Positions 39,743 through 49,616 are shown, numbered from the stretch's first letter. The stretch is 64,000 nt of DNA from Gemmatimonadaceae bacterium (GCA_030835125.1 JAUQWM010000063.1:1-64000); one strand, 5' to 3'. Translations and numbers: made by a program. The notes: generated from the sequence alone by a model not told the origin.

Positions 39743-41614
39743 GTGAGAATGCTGGCGCTGCTGGTCCCGGCCGCGATGTCCGCTCAGGCCCCCGCGGCTC
39801 CCCCGGTGACACCACCGGGCGGCACCACCTTCCCGGCCGGGGAGATCAACGACAACCGGCGGGCGGCGGGTACCCTTCGCGACGGCGTGCTCACCCTGCG
39901 CCTCGTCGTGCAGTGGTCGGCGTGGACCCTCAACTCCCGCACCGCGCGCGACCTGCCGATGCTGGCCTTCGCGGAAGAGGGCAAGGCACCGACCATCCCG
40001 GGTCCCGTGTTGCGTGCGCCGGTCGGCACGCGGGTCCGCGTGTCCATTCGCAACCCACTGGCCGACCTCACGGTCACCGTACGCGGCCTCTCCCCCCATG
40101 ACTCCGATGCCAGGGACTCGCTCGTCGTCGGCCCCAGAACCACGGTCGACCACGAGTTCGTCGCCGGCGCCGAGGGCACGTACTACTACTGGGGCAGCAT
40201 CTCGCAGGCGAGCACGCCGCAACTCCGCTTCGGCTACGACAGCCAGTTGAACGGCGCGTTCATCATCGACGGCCCTTCGGCACGCCGCGACGACCGGATC
40301 TTCCTCATCTCCCTGTTCAGCGATTCGGCCAACCCGAACGGCTCGTTCCGCATCGACCGCGAGTTCTGGGCGATCAATGGGCGATCCTGGCCGGAGACCG
40401 AACGCCTGGAGTACGCGCTGGGCGATTCCATCTCCTGGCGGGTGCTCAACCCCTCGGCCGATACCCACCCGATGCACCTGCACGGCTTCTACTTCCGGGT
40501 GGATGCGAAGGGGGGCAGTGGGCGCGACTCGATTTACCGGGCCGGCGACGAACGCATGGTGGTGACCGAGATGCTCCGTCCCGGCACCACGATGCAGATG
40601 ACCTGGTCACCGGACCGGCCGGGCGGGTGGATCTTCCACTGCCACATGACCGTCCACCTGCTTCCGCACGGCGAGCTCGCCGGCCAGCCGGTGGCGTCGC
40701 ACGACCACGATGATCCCCAGCGGCACACGGAACTCGGGATGGCGGGCCTGATCATCGCCGTGGATGTCCACGATGCCGCCGGTCGGCGCGCCGCGCCCGT
40801 GACGCCGCGCCGGCAACTGCGCCTCGTGATCAATTCCGATTCACTCCCGACCGACAGCTCGCGGCGCTTCGCCTTCGTGCTGCAGGAAGGCGACCGCGAA
40901 CCGGCTCGTGACTCGCTCCCGGTGCCCGGATCGAGGCTCGTGCTCCATCGCGGCGAGCCGACCGCCATCACCGTCGTCAACCGGAGCGGGGAGCCCGCGA
41001 GCATCCACTGGCACGGCATCGAACTCGACAGCTACTACGACGGGGTGGTTGGCATCGGGGGGATGCCGGGGTCACGAACGCCGGCCATCATGCCGTCCGA
41101 CTCGTTCCAGGTGCACATGACGGTCCCCCGTTCGGGGTCCTTCATGTATCACACCCACTTCGACGACGTCAGGCAGCAGATCAACGGGTTGTACGCGCCA
41201 ATCACCGTGATCGAACCGGGAACCGGGCTGGACGCGACACATGACCTGTCGCTCATGATCGCCAACACGCGCGGGTTCGGGGTGGCCCTGAACGGAAGCC
41301 GGACTCCCGCCCCCGTGATCCTGCGTGCGGGCGACACATACCGCCTCCGGATCGCGAACATCACCACCGCGAACCCCGGCCTCGTGACGCTCCTGGTGCG
41401 GGACGGCGCGCCCGTCGAGTGGAAAGCGCTGGCGAAGGACGGCTTCGACCTTCCCGCCGCGCACGCCACCACGCGTCTCGCGCGGCAGCCCGTCAGCAAC
41501 GGGGAGATCTACGACTTCGAGGTGACCGTACCGGAACCGGGCGCCATGACCTTCGAGGTGCGCAGCGGGGCCGGGGCCATCTTCGTCAGCTTGCCGATCC
41601 GGGTCATTCCGTAA
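39743..41614 (+). CDS. Four-domain multicopper oxidase with split copper motifs
   Basis: 623 aa from GTG 39743 (GGGAG five bases upstream; ATG 39749 is the alternative), with a short signal peptide. Four cupredoxin domains can be seen. Domain 1 has the usual scaffold (PTIPGPVLRAPVGTRVRVSI) but lacks its histidines. Domain 2 has HPMHLHG (242-248) and HCHMTVH (299-305). Domain 3 has HWHG (422-425) and HTH (470-472). Domain 4 lacks ligands. So the motif order is the reverse of ordinary laccases, and the copper cluster would form between domains 2 and 3. A Met ligand after HCHMTVH is not obvious. Substrate unknown. Confidence 0.85.
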   Translation: MRMLALLVPAAMSAQAPAAPPVTPPGGTTFPAGEINDNRRAAGTLRDGVLTLRLVVQWSAWTLNSRTARDLPMLAFAEEGKAPTIPGPVLRAPVGTRVRVSIRNPLADLTVTVRGLSPHDSDARDSLVVGPRTTVDHEFVAGAEGTYYYWGSISQASTPQLRFGYDSQLNGAFIIDGPSARRDDRIFLISLFSDSANPNGSFRIDREFWAINGRSWPETERLEYALGDSISWRVLNPSADTHPMHLHGFYFRVDAKGGSGRDSIYRAGDERMVVTEMLRPGTTMQMTWSPDRPGGWIFHCHMTVHLLPHGELAGQPVASHDHDDPQRHTELGMAGLIIAVDVHDAAGRRAAPVTPRRQLRLVINSDSLPTDSSRRFAFVLQEGDREPARDSLPVPGSRLVLHRGEPTAITVVNRSGEPASIHWHGIELDSYYDGVVGIGGMPGSRTPAIMPSDSFQVHMTVPRSGSFMYHTHFDDVRQQINGLYAPITVIEPGTGLDATHDLSLMIANTRGFGVALNGSRTPAPVILRAGDTYRLRIANITTANPGLVTLLVRDGAPVEWKALAKDGFDLPAAHATTRLARQPVSNGEIYDFEVTVPEPGAMTFEVRSGAGAIFVSLPIRVIP

Positions 41615-41693
41615 GGAGGCCGGCGGCCGGTGCCGCAGCGGAGCGCGCGTCCGATCCGTACCTTTGTACGACTCCCTTCCCAGTGACATCGTC

Positions 41694-43916
41694 ATGAAGA
41701 TGCGCTTCCGTCACCTGCTGATTGCCGCGGCGTGTACCGCGTGCATTCCGGACCTCTCCGCGCGTACCGAGCTTGCCGAGTGGCAACAGCAGGCGCAGAA
41801 CGTCACGATCATCCGCGACGACTGGGGCATTGCCCACGTCTACGGAAAGACCGACGCCGACGCCGTGTTCGGGGCGATCTACGCGCAGGCCGAGGATGAC
41901 TTCAACCGCATCGAGACGAACTACCTGAACTCGATGGGTCGCCTGGCCGAAGCCGAGGGGGAGAGCCAGGTCTGGCGCGACCTGCGGATGAAGCTCTTCA
42001 TCGATCCTGCCGAGATGAAGAAGCTGTATGCCGCGGCGCCGGAAAGCCTGCGCAAGCTCATGGACGCCTGGGCGGACGGGCTCAACTTCTACCTCGCGAC
42101 CCATCCCGAGGTGAAGCCACGGGTGATCACGCGCTTCGAGCCCTGGATGCCCCTGACCTTCAGCGAGGGGAGCATCGGGGGAGACATCGAACGGGTGAAC
42201 CTGGGACAATTGGAGGCGTTCTATGGGCGGACGCCGACGCCGAGGGGCGACATCGAGAGGCCACAGGCCACAGGCCACAGGCCAGAGGACGTGCCGAGTC
42301 ACGAGTCACCAGTCACGAGTCACAATGACGAAGAACCCCGCGGCTCGAACGGCATCGTCATCGCACCGTCGAACACGGTGAACAAGGCCCCCCTGCTCCT
42401 GATCAACCCGCACACATCGTTCTTCTTCCGCTCCGAGCTGCAGATGGTGAGCGAGGAAGGCCTGAACGCGTACGGCGCCTCGACCTGGGGGCAGTTCTTC
42501 ATCTACCAGGGCTTCAGCGACAAGGCCGGCTGGATGCACACCTCGAGCAGCGTCGACAACATCGACGAGTATCTCGAGACGATCGTGCGCAAGGACGGCG
42601 GCCTGTTCTACCGGTACGGCAGCGAGGAACGGCCCGTGCAGGTGAAGACGGTGAGCGTTCCCTACCGGACCGCGACCGGGATGTCCGAGCGCACGTTCAC
42701 GGTGTATCGCACGCACCACGGACCGATCGTGCGCGAGGCGGACGGCAAGTGGGTCGCCATGCGCATAATGGAAGAACCGCTCAAGGCGCTGCAGCAATCG
42801 TGGGGACGCACCAAGGCGAGGAACCTGCGCGAGTACCTGCAGGTGATGGAGTTGCACACGAACTCCTCGAACAACACGCTGTTCGCGGACGCCGAGGGGA
42901 ACGTGGCATACCTGCATTCCAACTTCGTCCCGCGCCGCGACCCGAAGTTCAACTGGTCGCGTCCCGTGGACGGCAGCGACCCCGCCACCGACTGGAAGGG
43001 CGTCCACAGCGTCGACGAGAGCCCCAACGTGATCAACCCGAAGTCGGGGTGGGCGTACAACACGAACAACTTCCCGTACACGGCCGCCGGTCCGGACAGC
43101 CCGAAGCAGTCGGACTACCCGGCGTACATGGACGCCGGGTCGGAGAACGCGCGCGGCATCCACGCGATCCGCGTGCTCAAGGACAGGAAGGACTTCACGC
43201 TCAATTCGCTCCTCGCGGCGGCATTCGACAGCTACATGCCTGCGTTCGAGGGCTCCATCCCTCCCCTGCTGAAGGCGTGGGATGCCGCTCCGGCCGACCA
43301 TCCGCTGAAGGCGAAGCTGCGGGAGCCCATCGAGCAGTTGCGGGGTTGGGACTACCGGTGGGGCGTTTCGTCGGTCCCGACCTCGCTTGGCGTGTTCTAC
43401 GCGACGGCCGGCGGCGGGCGAGGCGGCCGCGGGGGACGCGCCGGCGGCGCGGCACCGGCACTCCCCGAGTCGGAGCGCATGCTCCAGGCCCTGTCCTCGG
43501 CCGTCGACCGCCTGACGAATGACTTCGGAAGCTGGAAGACGCCGTGGGGCGAGATCAACCGCTTCCAGCGCATCAGCCCGGAGATCGTGCACCCCTTCGA
43601 CGACACGAAGCCCAGCATCCCCGTGATGTTCACGTCGGCCGCCTACGGGTCGCTGGCGTCCTTTGGTGCGTCGCCGAAGCCGGGCACGAAGAAGTGGTAC
43701 GGCACCAGCGGCAACAGCTTCGTCGCCGTGGTGGAGTTCGGAAAGGACAGCGTGCGGGCGCGGGCGGTGAGCGCCGGCGGCGAGAGCGGCGACCCGACGT
43801 CGAAGCACTTCAACGACCAGGCGACTCGTTATGCGACGGGGAACCTGCGGACCGTCTACTTCTACCGCGCGCAGCTCCGAGGGCACACGGAGCGGGAGTA
43901 CCAGCCGGGGAAATAA
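41694..43916 (+). CDS. Penicillin/acyl-homoserine-lactone acylase family Ntn hydrolase
   Basis: 740 aa from ATG 41694 (MKMRFRHLLIAAACTAC signal); the ORF track starts at TTG 41664. Alpha chain: TIIRDDWGIAHVYGKTDADAV. The self-cleavage site and nucleophile are in RGSNGIVIAPSNT (Ser218), followed by PHTSFFFRSELQMVSEEG and the beta-chain Asn region LHTNSSNNT. It should mature to two chains in the periplasm and cut an amide side chain; the substrate is not known. Residues ~189-210, just before Ser218, are encoded by a heptamer array. A GGGRGGRGGRAGG loop lies near residue 580. Confidence 0.9.
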   Translation: MKMRFRHLLIAAACTACIPDLSARTELAEWQQQAQNVTIIRDDWGIAHVYGKTDADAVFGAIYAQAEDDFNRIETNYLNSMGRLAEAEGESQVWRDLRMKLFIDPAEMKKLYAAAPESLRKLMDAWADGLNFYLATHPEVKPRVITRFEPWMPLTFSEGSIGGDIERVNLGQLEAFYGRTPTPRGDIERPQATGHRPEDVPSHESPVTSHNDEEPRGSNGIVIAPSNTVNKAPLLLINPHTSFFFRSELQMVSEEGLNAYGASTWGQFFIYQGFSDKAGWMHTSSSVDNIDEYLETIVRKDGGLFYRYGSEERPVQVKTVSVPYRTATGMSERTFTVYRTHHGPIVREADGKWVAMRIMEEPLKALQQSWGRTKARNLREYLQVMELHTNSSNNTLFADAEGNVAYLHSNFVPRRDPKFNWSRPVDGSDPATDWKGVHSVDESPNVINPKSGWAYNTNNFPYTAAGPDSPKQSDYPAYMDAGSENARGIHAIRVLKDRKDFTLNSLLAAAFDSYMPAFEGSIPPLLKAWDAAPADHPLKAKLREPIEQLRGWDYRWGVSSVPTSLGVFYATAGGGRGGRGGRAGGAAPALPESERMLQALSSAVDRLTNDFGSWKTPWGEINRFQRISPEIVHPFDDTKPSIPVMFTSAAYGSLASFGASPKPGTKKWYGTSGNSFVAVVEFGKDSVRARAVSAGGESGDPTSKHFNDQATRYATGNLRTVYFYRAQLRGHTEREYQPGK
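42257..42323 (+). repeat. In-frame heptamer arrays inside the acylase gene
   Basis: AGGCCAC three times plus AGGCCAG, then GAGTCAC, GAGTCAC, CAGTCAC, GAGTCAC. They encode the peptide just upstream of the catalytic serine. GAGTCAC is the reverse complement of the unit at the uvrA stop. Confidence 0.85.
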
Positions 43917-43917
43917 T

Positions 43918-44069
43918 GCAGAGTGCAGAGTGCAGATCGCAGATTGCGGAGTGCACCGCACCCAACGACACCTGGCGTCGGCATGGTCGCGATCCAGCCA
44001 GCCCCGGCGCGCCGAATGGCCGGGGCAATCCGCCTCTTTGTGCCTTGCACTCTGCGCTCTGCGCTTCGC
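43918..44069. repeat. Inverted GCAGAGT / CTCTGCG arrays after the acylase gene
   Basis: Left arm: GCAGAGT, GCAGAGT, GCAGATC, GCAGATT, GCGGAGT from 43918. Right arm: GCACTCTGCGCTCTGCGCTT at 44047-44066. The arms can pair across about 90 bases. The left arm begins right after the TAA stop; the right arm ends 16 bases before the fabH ATG. The same unit, GCACTCT, forms the array at 59.47 kb. Confidence 0.75.
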
Positions 44070-44085
44070 CGTGAGGGGTCACTGA

Positions 44086-45216
44086 ATGCCGTACGCCAGC
44101 ATCACCGGTTGGGGCGAGGGTATGCCTCCCGCCGTCCTGTCCAACGAGGACCTCTCCACCTTCCTGGACACGTCCGACGAGTGGATCATCACCCGGACGG
44201 GAATGAAGGAGCGCCGGGTCTCGCACGTGTCGGCGATCGAGATGGCGACCGTCGCGGCATCCCGGGCGCTGGCCTGTGCCGGCCTCGATCCGGCTGACCT
44301 GGACCTCATCATCTATGGCGGCTGCAGCAACGAGGAGGCCGTCCCGAACAGCGCCTCGGGCGTGCAGGTGGCGCTCGGTGCGACACGCGCGGCATCGATC
44401 GACCTCAACACCGCCTGCACCAGCTTCCTCTATGGGTTGACGACGGCCACGGCGATGATCCGCACGGGAGTCGTGCGCAACGCGGTCGTGATCGGGGTGG
44501 AGCTGATCAGCCGCTACATGGACTGGAGCAACCGGAACGTGGCGGTGCTGTTCGGGGACGGGGCCGCCGCGGTCGTGCTGCAGGCCACCGATCGCGAGGA
44601 AGGCGTCATCGGCAGCGTGCTGGGGTGCGACGCCGAGTCGCGAGCCAGCCTTCGGGTCCGCGGTGTGGGCTGCGGCTATGCCGGCAAGGGCATCACGTTC
44701 GGCGATACGCTCTGGGACTTCGACGGCCAGGTGATCTTCAAGCACGCCGTGAAGGGCATGAGCGACGCCTCCGGCAAGGTACTGGCGAATTGCGGAGTCA
44801 CCGCCGACCAGGTGGACCTGGTGGTGCCGCACCAGGCAAACCTGAGGATCATCGAGGCGGTGGCGAAGTACGCCGGGGTCCCGATGGAAAAGGTCATCGT
44901 CACGGTGCACAAGTACGGCAACATGAGCGCGGCCACGGTGCCGGTCAGCCTGGTCGAAGCGCTCAGCCTCGGGCGCATCAGGCCCGGAAGCCTGATCCTG
45001 ATGCCGGCGTTCGGCGGGGGACTGACCTTTGCGGCCCTCCTGGTGCGATGGGGAGAGCGAGTCACGCCGTTGGGCACGTCACCACGTTCGCTGAGCCCGA
45101 ACACGAAGACGGCGCTGGAACTGGTGAGCGAGATCAGGGCGACGCAGGATCCGCATGGGCGGTCCAGGGCGGGGCTGATGGGAGTACGCTTTGTCGAGGA
45201 GGGACGGGGGGCTGGT

Positions 45217-45222
<6 letters not shown>
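44086..45222 (+). CDS. fabH: 3-oxoacyl-ACP synthase III family protein
   Basis: 378 aa thiolase-fold condensing enzyme. The catalytic triad is visible: Cys in LNTACTSF, His in VPHQANLRI, Asn in HKYGNMSAAT. FabH starts fatty acid synthesis by joining acetyl-CoA to malonyl-ACP. The protein is about 50 residues longer than typical FabH at the C-terminus, beyond the FGGGLTFAALL strand, with a non-conserved tail. The TGA stop is part of the repeat GGCTGATTGCTG. A specialised KAS III role cannot be excluded. Confidence 0.88.
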
Positions 45223-45329
<107 letters not shown>

Positions 45330-45335
45330 CCTCCC

Positions 45336-45791
45336 ATGCCCCTCGCCCGCCTACTGCTGCCGGTCCTGATGCTCCTGGGAAGCACGACCGCCGCGGCCCA
45401 GGCCACTCGCTTCGGCCAGTGGAAGCTCAAGTCGGACGCGCCGGCGCCCCAGAGCAACATCATGACCTACGAGCCGTTCGGCGCCGGCGGCATGAAAGTC
45501 ACGGTCCAATCCGTGAACGCGCGCGGCGAGAAGACCGAATGGTGGTACACGACCGACTTCGACGGAAAGGACATGCCGGTCACGGGAAGCACCGGCACTA
45601 CCCACACCTCGGTCCGGGTGATCAATGACCGCATCAACGAAATCGTGAACAAGCGGGATGGCCGGGTGACGCAGATCCTGACCAATGTCCTCTCACCGGA
45701 CGGCAATACGATCGCGGTCATCTACATGCGCGACGACGGCACTGGGCACACCACGGCCGTCTCGTTCGCCACGTACGAGCGAATCCGGTAG
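45336..45791 (+). CDS. Secreted protein of unknown function, 151 aa
   Basis: Signal peptide MPLARLLLPVLMLLGSTTAAAQ. The mature part is beta-rich (MKVTVQSVNARGEKTEWWYT; RVTQILTNVLSPDGNTIAVIY), of the lipocalin/DUF-type barrels common in this phylum. Its ribosome-binding region is made of the TGACCTC array (last bases CCTCCC), so initiation may be weak or leaderless. Confidence 0.65.
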   Translation: MPLARLLLPVLMLLGSTTAAAQATRFGQWKLKSDAPAPQSNIMTYEPFGAGGMKVTVQSVNARGEKTEWWYTTDFDGKDMPVTGSTGTTHTSVRVINDRINEIVNKRDGRVTQILTNVLSPDGNTIAVIYMRDDGTGHTTAVSFATYERIR

Positions 45792-45862
45792 GTCGGCGTC
45801 AGGCGCGGCATCTCTCCTCGCGCGGCTCCCGGTCTGATGGATCCCCGAGACGCGCGCGGTGG

Positions 45863-46564
45863 TCAGCGTCCGCTTCCCGAAATCGTGAACGGCGCAGTGA
45901 GGGTGAGCAGCACCGGGGAACCGAGGCTCACCACCACATCACGGCTCGCCGTCTGCGCGGCCACCGCGGCACCACCGACGGCCCCAACCGCGCCGCCAAT
46001 GACCGTGCTCCGGGTGTCCCGGCCGATCACCTGACCGGCCGCGGCCCCAACCGCGGTCCCGACCCCGACCTTCACCACCTCGGCCTTGCCGATACCGCGA
46101 CCCTCGAGGCTGTGGGGCACTGAGGTCACGCGACCCGGCAGGGAGTAGGTCCTGCCCCGGATCGTCGCAGAGGTCACGCTCAGCGCGAGCTTCCCATCCT
46201 GATCGCTCCGGCTCGTCGCCGGCGCGAGCTCCGTGATGAGCAGGTCAACCGTGGCTCCGCTGGGGATGACCACGCGCCCGCCCCCGTCCTTCACGTCGGC
46301 CGTGACGGTGATCGTGACCGTCTCACCGGCCTTGCTGGTGCGCGAGGAGATGGTCCGGCCCCAGGTGGCGTCGATGCGCGTGCCGGTACCGAGCGTTCGC
46401 ATGCCGGTAGCCTCCACGTCCGGCCCGTCATTCCGGCGACTGGCGCGGTCGCTGGGCAGGAGTTCGAGGTTGCGACCGGAGTCGCGCGAGGCGGCATCGA
46501 GGTCTCCACGCGTGCAGCCGACCAGTCCGGACAACGCCACCACCGCCAACATCGTGTTTCGCAT
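45863..46564 (-). CDS. Glycine-zipper lipoprotein
   Basis: 233 aa. Lipobox LSGLVGCT; a middle domain with repeated IDATWGRTISSRTSKAGE and VVIPSGATVDLLITEL; then a glycine-zipper helix (VGVGTAVGAAAGQVIG; VIGGAVGAVGGAAVAA) able to sit in a membrane. Probably outer-membrane anchored, in a stress/envelope role. It follows the OmpA gene in the same direction but has a hairpin between. Confidence 0.75.
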   Translation of the reverse strand: MRNTMLAVVALSGLVGCTRGDLDAASRDSGRNLELLPSDRASRRNDGPDVEATGMRTLGTGTRIDATWGRTISSRTSKAGETVTITVTADVKDGGGRVVIPSGATVDLLITELAPATSRSDQDGKLALSVTSATIRGRTYSLPGRVTSVPHSLEGRGIGKAEVVKVGVGTAVGAAAGQVIGRDTRSTVIGGAVGAVGGAAVAAQTASRDVVVSLGSPVLLTLTAPFTISGSGR

Positions 46565-46626
46565 TTGCTCTCTCCAGAAGGGGAACGCAGCCGGACGCGG
46601 TTGCCCACGTCCGCTGCTCTGCTGCC

Positions 46627-46651
46627 CCGGGGGCCGGTCCTACGCCCCCGG
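46627..46651 (-). terminator. Hairpin after the OmpA-family gene
   Basis: CCGGGGGC/GCCCCCGG with a 9-base loop, nine bases beyond the stop codon on the minus strand. Confidence 0.6.
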
Positions 46652-46659
46652 CGCACACC

Positions 46660-47727
46660 CTACATCTTCGGCGGCAACAGATAATCCGAAGCCACCAGCA
46701 GTCGGAACTCGGCGCGTCGGTTCTGCGCCTGCGCATCCGTGGTCGTTCCGGCCGCGATAGGCTTCGACTCGCCACGACTCGCAATCTCGATCCGGACGGG
46801 ATCGACACCCTTGCTCACGAGGTACGCCTTCGCGGCATCGGCGCGACGTCCCCCGAGCGCCAGGTTGTACGCATCCGTCGCGCGCTCGTCGGTATTCCCG
46901 ACAATGACGATGCGCATCGCCGGGTTGCTCCTGAAGATCTCGAGCTTGCTGTCGAGCGTGACCTTGGCGGAGTCGCTGAGGAGTGAACTATCGGTCGCGA
47001 AGTGGATCATCTCGCGCATGGTCGCCAGGGCGATCATTGACGACGCGGCTACCGGCGTGTCCAGGGTCGGACGCGACAGCGAGTCACGCAGCGCCCCGTA
47101 TTGCGATGCGATCAGTCGCAGGCGGCGCTGTTCCGTCGCGCTGACGGAATCCTCGCGCATCACCGCGGGAGCCGGCGGACCGACCACCGTGACCGTCTGC
47201 ACGCGCGTTACCGGCTGGCGGAAGAGGCTGATGCCGGCCCGGAACCCGGTGTTGGTGTCCTTGCGCTTCGTCATGTAGTCGGTGATGGCATCCACCCGAA
47301 GGGCAGCCCGATCGCCGAGGGCAAGCTTGGCGCCGAGCAGGCCGCTGACGCCGTAACTCGATCGCGTGCCGTAGTCCGTGTTGACCGCACCGGCGGCAAT
47401 CACCCACGACAGTCGTCCGATGACGAGCGGGGTCAGCGCCAACCGGGCCGACAACGACGTCACGTGAGCGTCACTGGACAGGCCGACCGGCCGGCCCGCG
47501 CCCATGCCGCTGCCATCGAGCTCGATGGCCCAGCGCGGATCGAGGAAGGCGCCGATCCGCAGGCCGCCGCCGGAGCCGTTGTTCAGGCTCAGGCTGTTGT
47601 CGTATGAGGTCGCGCCGCCGAAGGCACCCATCTCGATCGTGCCGCGACGCTGGGCCTGCACCGGGGACGCGGCCATGAGCGCGGCGACTCCGAGGGCGAT
47701 GATTCTGTAGGACATGTTGTTCTCCAT
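46660..47727 (-). CDS. OmpA-family outer membrane protein
   Basis: 355 aa. Signal peptide ending SPVQAQ, an N-terminal beta-barrel-like half (GTIEMGAFGGATSYDNSLSL), a linker, and a C-terminal OmpA domain that binds peptidoglycan (LEIFRSNPAMRIVIVGNTDE, ALGGRRADAAKAYLVSKGV, IEIASRGESKP, NRRAEFRL, quoted in part). It tethers outer membrane to cell wall. GGAG precedes both possible starts (ATG 47727 and ATG 47715). Confidence 0.88.
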   Translation of the reverse strand: MENNMSYRIIALGVAALMAASPVQAQRRGTIEMGAFGGATSYDNSLSLNNGSGGGLRIGAFLDPRWAIELDGSGMGAGRPVGLSSDAHVTSLSARLALTPLVIGRLSWVIAAGAVNTDYGTRSSYGVSGLLGAKLALGDRAALRVDAITDYMTKRKDTNTGFRAGISLFRQPVTRVQTVTVVGPPAPAVMREDSVSATEQRRLRLIASQYGALRDSLSRPTLDTPVAASSMIALATMREMIHFATDSSLLSDSAKVTLDSKLEIFRSNPAMRIVIVGNTDERATDAYNLALGGRRADAAKAYLVSKGVDPVRIEIASRGESKPIAAGTTTDAQAQNRRAEFRLLVASDYLLPPKM

Positions 47728-48186
47728 GAAGAGCTCCTGGTGGTGCTGAGGACCTGCCGGAGGGACGCTCGACGGAGGCTCGGGTCGAGGGCCCTGCGTG
47801 TTGACGCGTGCCGCTATGGAAGCCGTGGGTGCAGCACAGCCCGACCTGGTCGGGTCGTTAGGTACGGCGCGTTCCTGCGCGCCCGCTGCTCCCTGGTGTT
47901 GGTCCGATAACCTTCTGCGCGACGCGGCCCGGTCGAACGATCGGTGGGCTCGCTGCGTCGGGCGTTGGCGGCGGTGCTGCTTCCTGGTCGGCCGCGCCAG
48001 TGGCGTGCTATTGCGGTACTGGAGGGCTCATGCTCCTCTCACCGCGAAGTCGCCGTTGCCATTCCCCGTGGGGAGGCGGTATCCCCAATGGTAATCCGTG
48101 CTCCGCCACTTCCCTATCGCTCGTTGGGATGACGAAGGAGCGACGCGTGGTCATTCCCGGGGACGGACCCCCGGTCGACCGGACCG
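47728..48186. other. Intergenic region, 459 bases, no gene seen
   Basis: The plus-strand ORF 47798..48094 has a Trp/Arg/Cys-rich composition unlike real proteins here. This stretch should hold the ompA promoter on the minus strand and the end of the histidine-kinase transcript. I see no clear promoter boxes or repeats, apart from one CGTTAGG heptamer at 47857. Confidence 0.5.
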
Positions 48187-49389
48187 CTACGCCACTGTTA
48201 TTGCCAGCGGAAGCAGGACCCGGAACTCACTGCCGGTGCCGGGCCCGGCGCTGTGCGCCTCGACGCTGCCGCCATGCAGCTCGACAATCCGCCTCACGAT
48301 ATTGAGTCCCAGCCCCAGGCCACGGCTCGCGTGGCTCCTCGCGCTCTCCCCCCGCGTGAAGAGATCGAACACGAGAGGCACCAGCTCGGCCGCGATCCCG
48401 ATTCCGGTGTCGGTAACCCGCAACTCCACCCGCGCCTGCGCCTGGCTGACGCTGACCGTGATGTCTCCACCGTCCGGCGTGTAGTTGGCGGAGTTGCTCA
48501 CCAGGTTCACCACCACCTGCTCGAGCCGGATCACGTCGGCATCCAGCCACACGGGTTCGGCCGGAAGCTGCACGGCAACCCGGTGCATGCGGTGGGCATG
48601 AGCCATCATCACGGCCTCCACGGCGCGCCGCACCACCCCCCGCAGGTCCACCCGGCTTGGCCGAAGGCGCATGCGCCCGGTGCCGATCCCGGAAATCTCC
48701 TGCAGGTCATCCACGAGCCGGGACAGGTGACCTACCTGGCGTTCGATGAGCGTGCGCGCCTTGTCCGTGGCCTCAATGTCCCGTGCCGGCGACAGCCGAA
48801 GGACCATCAACGCATTCGCAACGGGAGCCAGCGCGTTGCGCAGCTCGTGCGACAGCATCGCCATCGATTCATTCTTGTGGCGGTCCGCCACCGCCAGTTC
48901 CTCCGCCTGAGCTACGGCGTGCAGGTTCGCGCGCTTCCGTTCCGTGATGTCGCGCACGTGGCACTGGATCACCTGGCCGTCGCCTTCCTCATAGCGGTTG
49001 GTGACCACCTCGACGTCAATGCCATCGGGATACGCCGTGCTCTGGAGGAACAGGTCCTCATGTCGAACGAAGCGTGGTTCGCGAAGCTCGCGTACGATCT
49101 CGCGGCTCCGCCCGGCGTCCCGGAGGAGGCCGACTTCCCACAGCTCCTTTCCAAGGAGGGCATCATGGGAGAGGCCCAGCAGGGTCGTCATGAAGGGGTT
49201 GGCGTCGAGGATCTGCCCGGTCGTCGCGTCAAGGATGAGTATGCCGTCATGCGCGGTTGCGAAGAGTCGCTGATACCTGAGCTCGGTGCCGGGGCGGACG
49301 CTCAACCCGCCGCGCGGCGCGGCCCCGGGCCTGGCTCCGGACTGGCTCCGCTGACCGCGCTGGATCTTTCCGTCGGGATCGAGACTCAT
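48187..49389 (-). CDS. PAS-domain sensor histidine kinase
   Basis: 400 aa from ATG 49389 (AAAGGA eight bases upstream). A PAS domain (~40-165, RLFATAHDGILILDATTGQI) is followed by a short coiled coil, H-box MLSHELRNALAPV, N-box NLVSNSANYT, and G-boxes DTGIGI and GLGLGLNIV. No membrane segment, so the signal is cytoplasmic. It lies downstream of a NarL-type response regulator gene; a pair is likely but a hairpin separates them. Confidence 0.88.
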   Translation of the reverse strand: MSLDPDGKIQRGQRSQSGARPGAAPRGGLSVRPGTELRYQRLFATAHDGILILDATTGQILDANPFMTTLLGLSHDALLGKELWEVGLLRDAGRSREIVRELREPRFVRHEDLFLQSTAYPDGIDVEVVTNRYEEGDGQVIQCHVRDITERKRANLHAVAQAEELAVADRHKNESMAMLSHELRNALAPVANALMVLRLSPARDIEATDKARTLIERQVGHLSRLVDDLQEISGIGTGRMRLRPSRVDLRGVVRRAVEAVMMAHAHRMHRVAVQLPAEPVWLDADVIRLEQVVVNLVSNSANYTPDGGDITVSVSQAQARVELRVTDTGIGIAAELVPLVFDLFTRGESARSHASRGLGLGLNIVRRIVELHGGSVEAHSAGPGTGSEFRVLLPLAITVA

Positions 49390-49564
49390 CAGGCGTTCCT
49401 TTCGAAGACGTTGACGGTTGATCCGTTGACCTTCGCCAGGGCGCGTGCCCATGGGCCCACACGCCGCCCCGTGCTGAGGCTGCAAGATGTGGTGCCTGCG
49501 TCGGCGCACCAAGAATGAAAAGGATGGACTTACCCGTGGGCGGGATGGAAGAACCTGCTCCATC

Positions 49565-49583
49565 GCCCGAGCGATGCTCGGGC
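49565..49583 (-). terminator. Hairpin after the response regulator gene
   Basis: GCCCGAGC-GAT-GCTCGGGC, a perfect 8-bp stem, 33 bases beyond the stop. There is no T-run, so termination may be partial. Confidence 0.5.
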
Positions 49584-49616
49584 CGCGCGGCCCGGCCCGG
49601 CGTTCCGACCTGACGC

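Noticed and set aside
47798-48094. 98-aa plus-strand ORF
   Set aside because: Composition rich in Trp, Arg and Cys, no ribosome-binding site and no motif.
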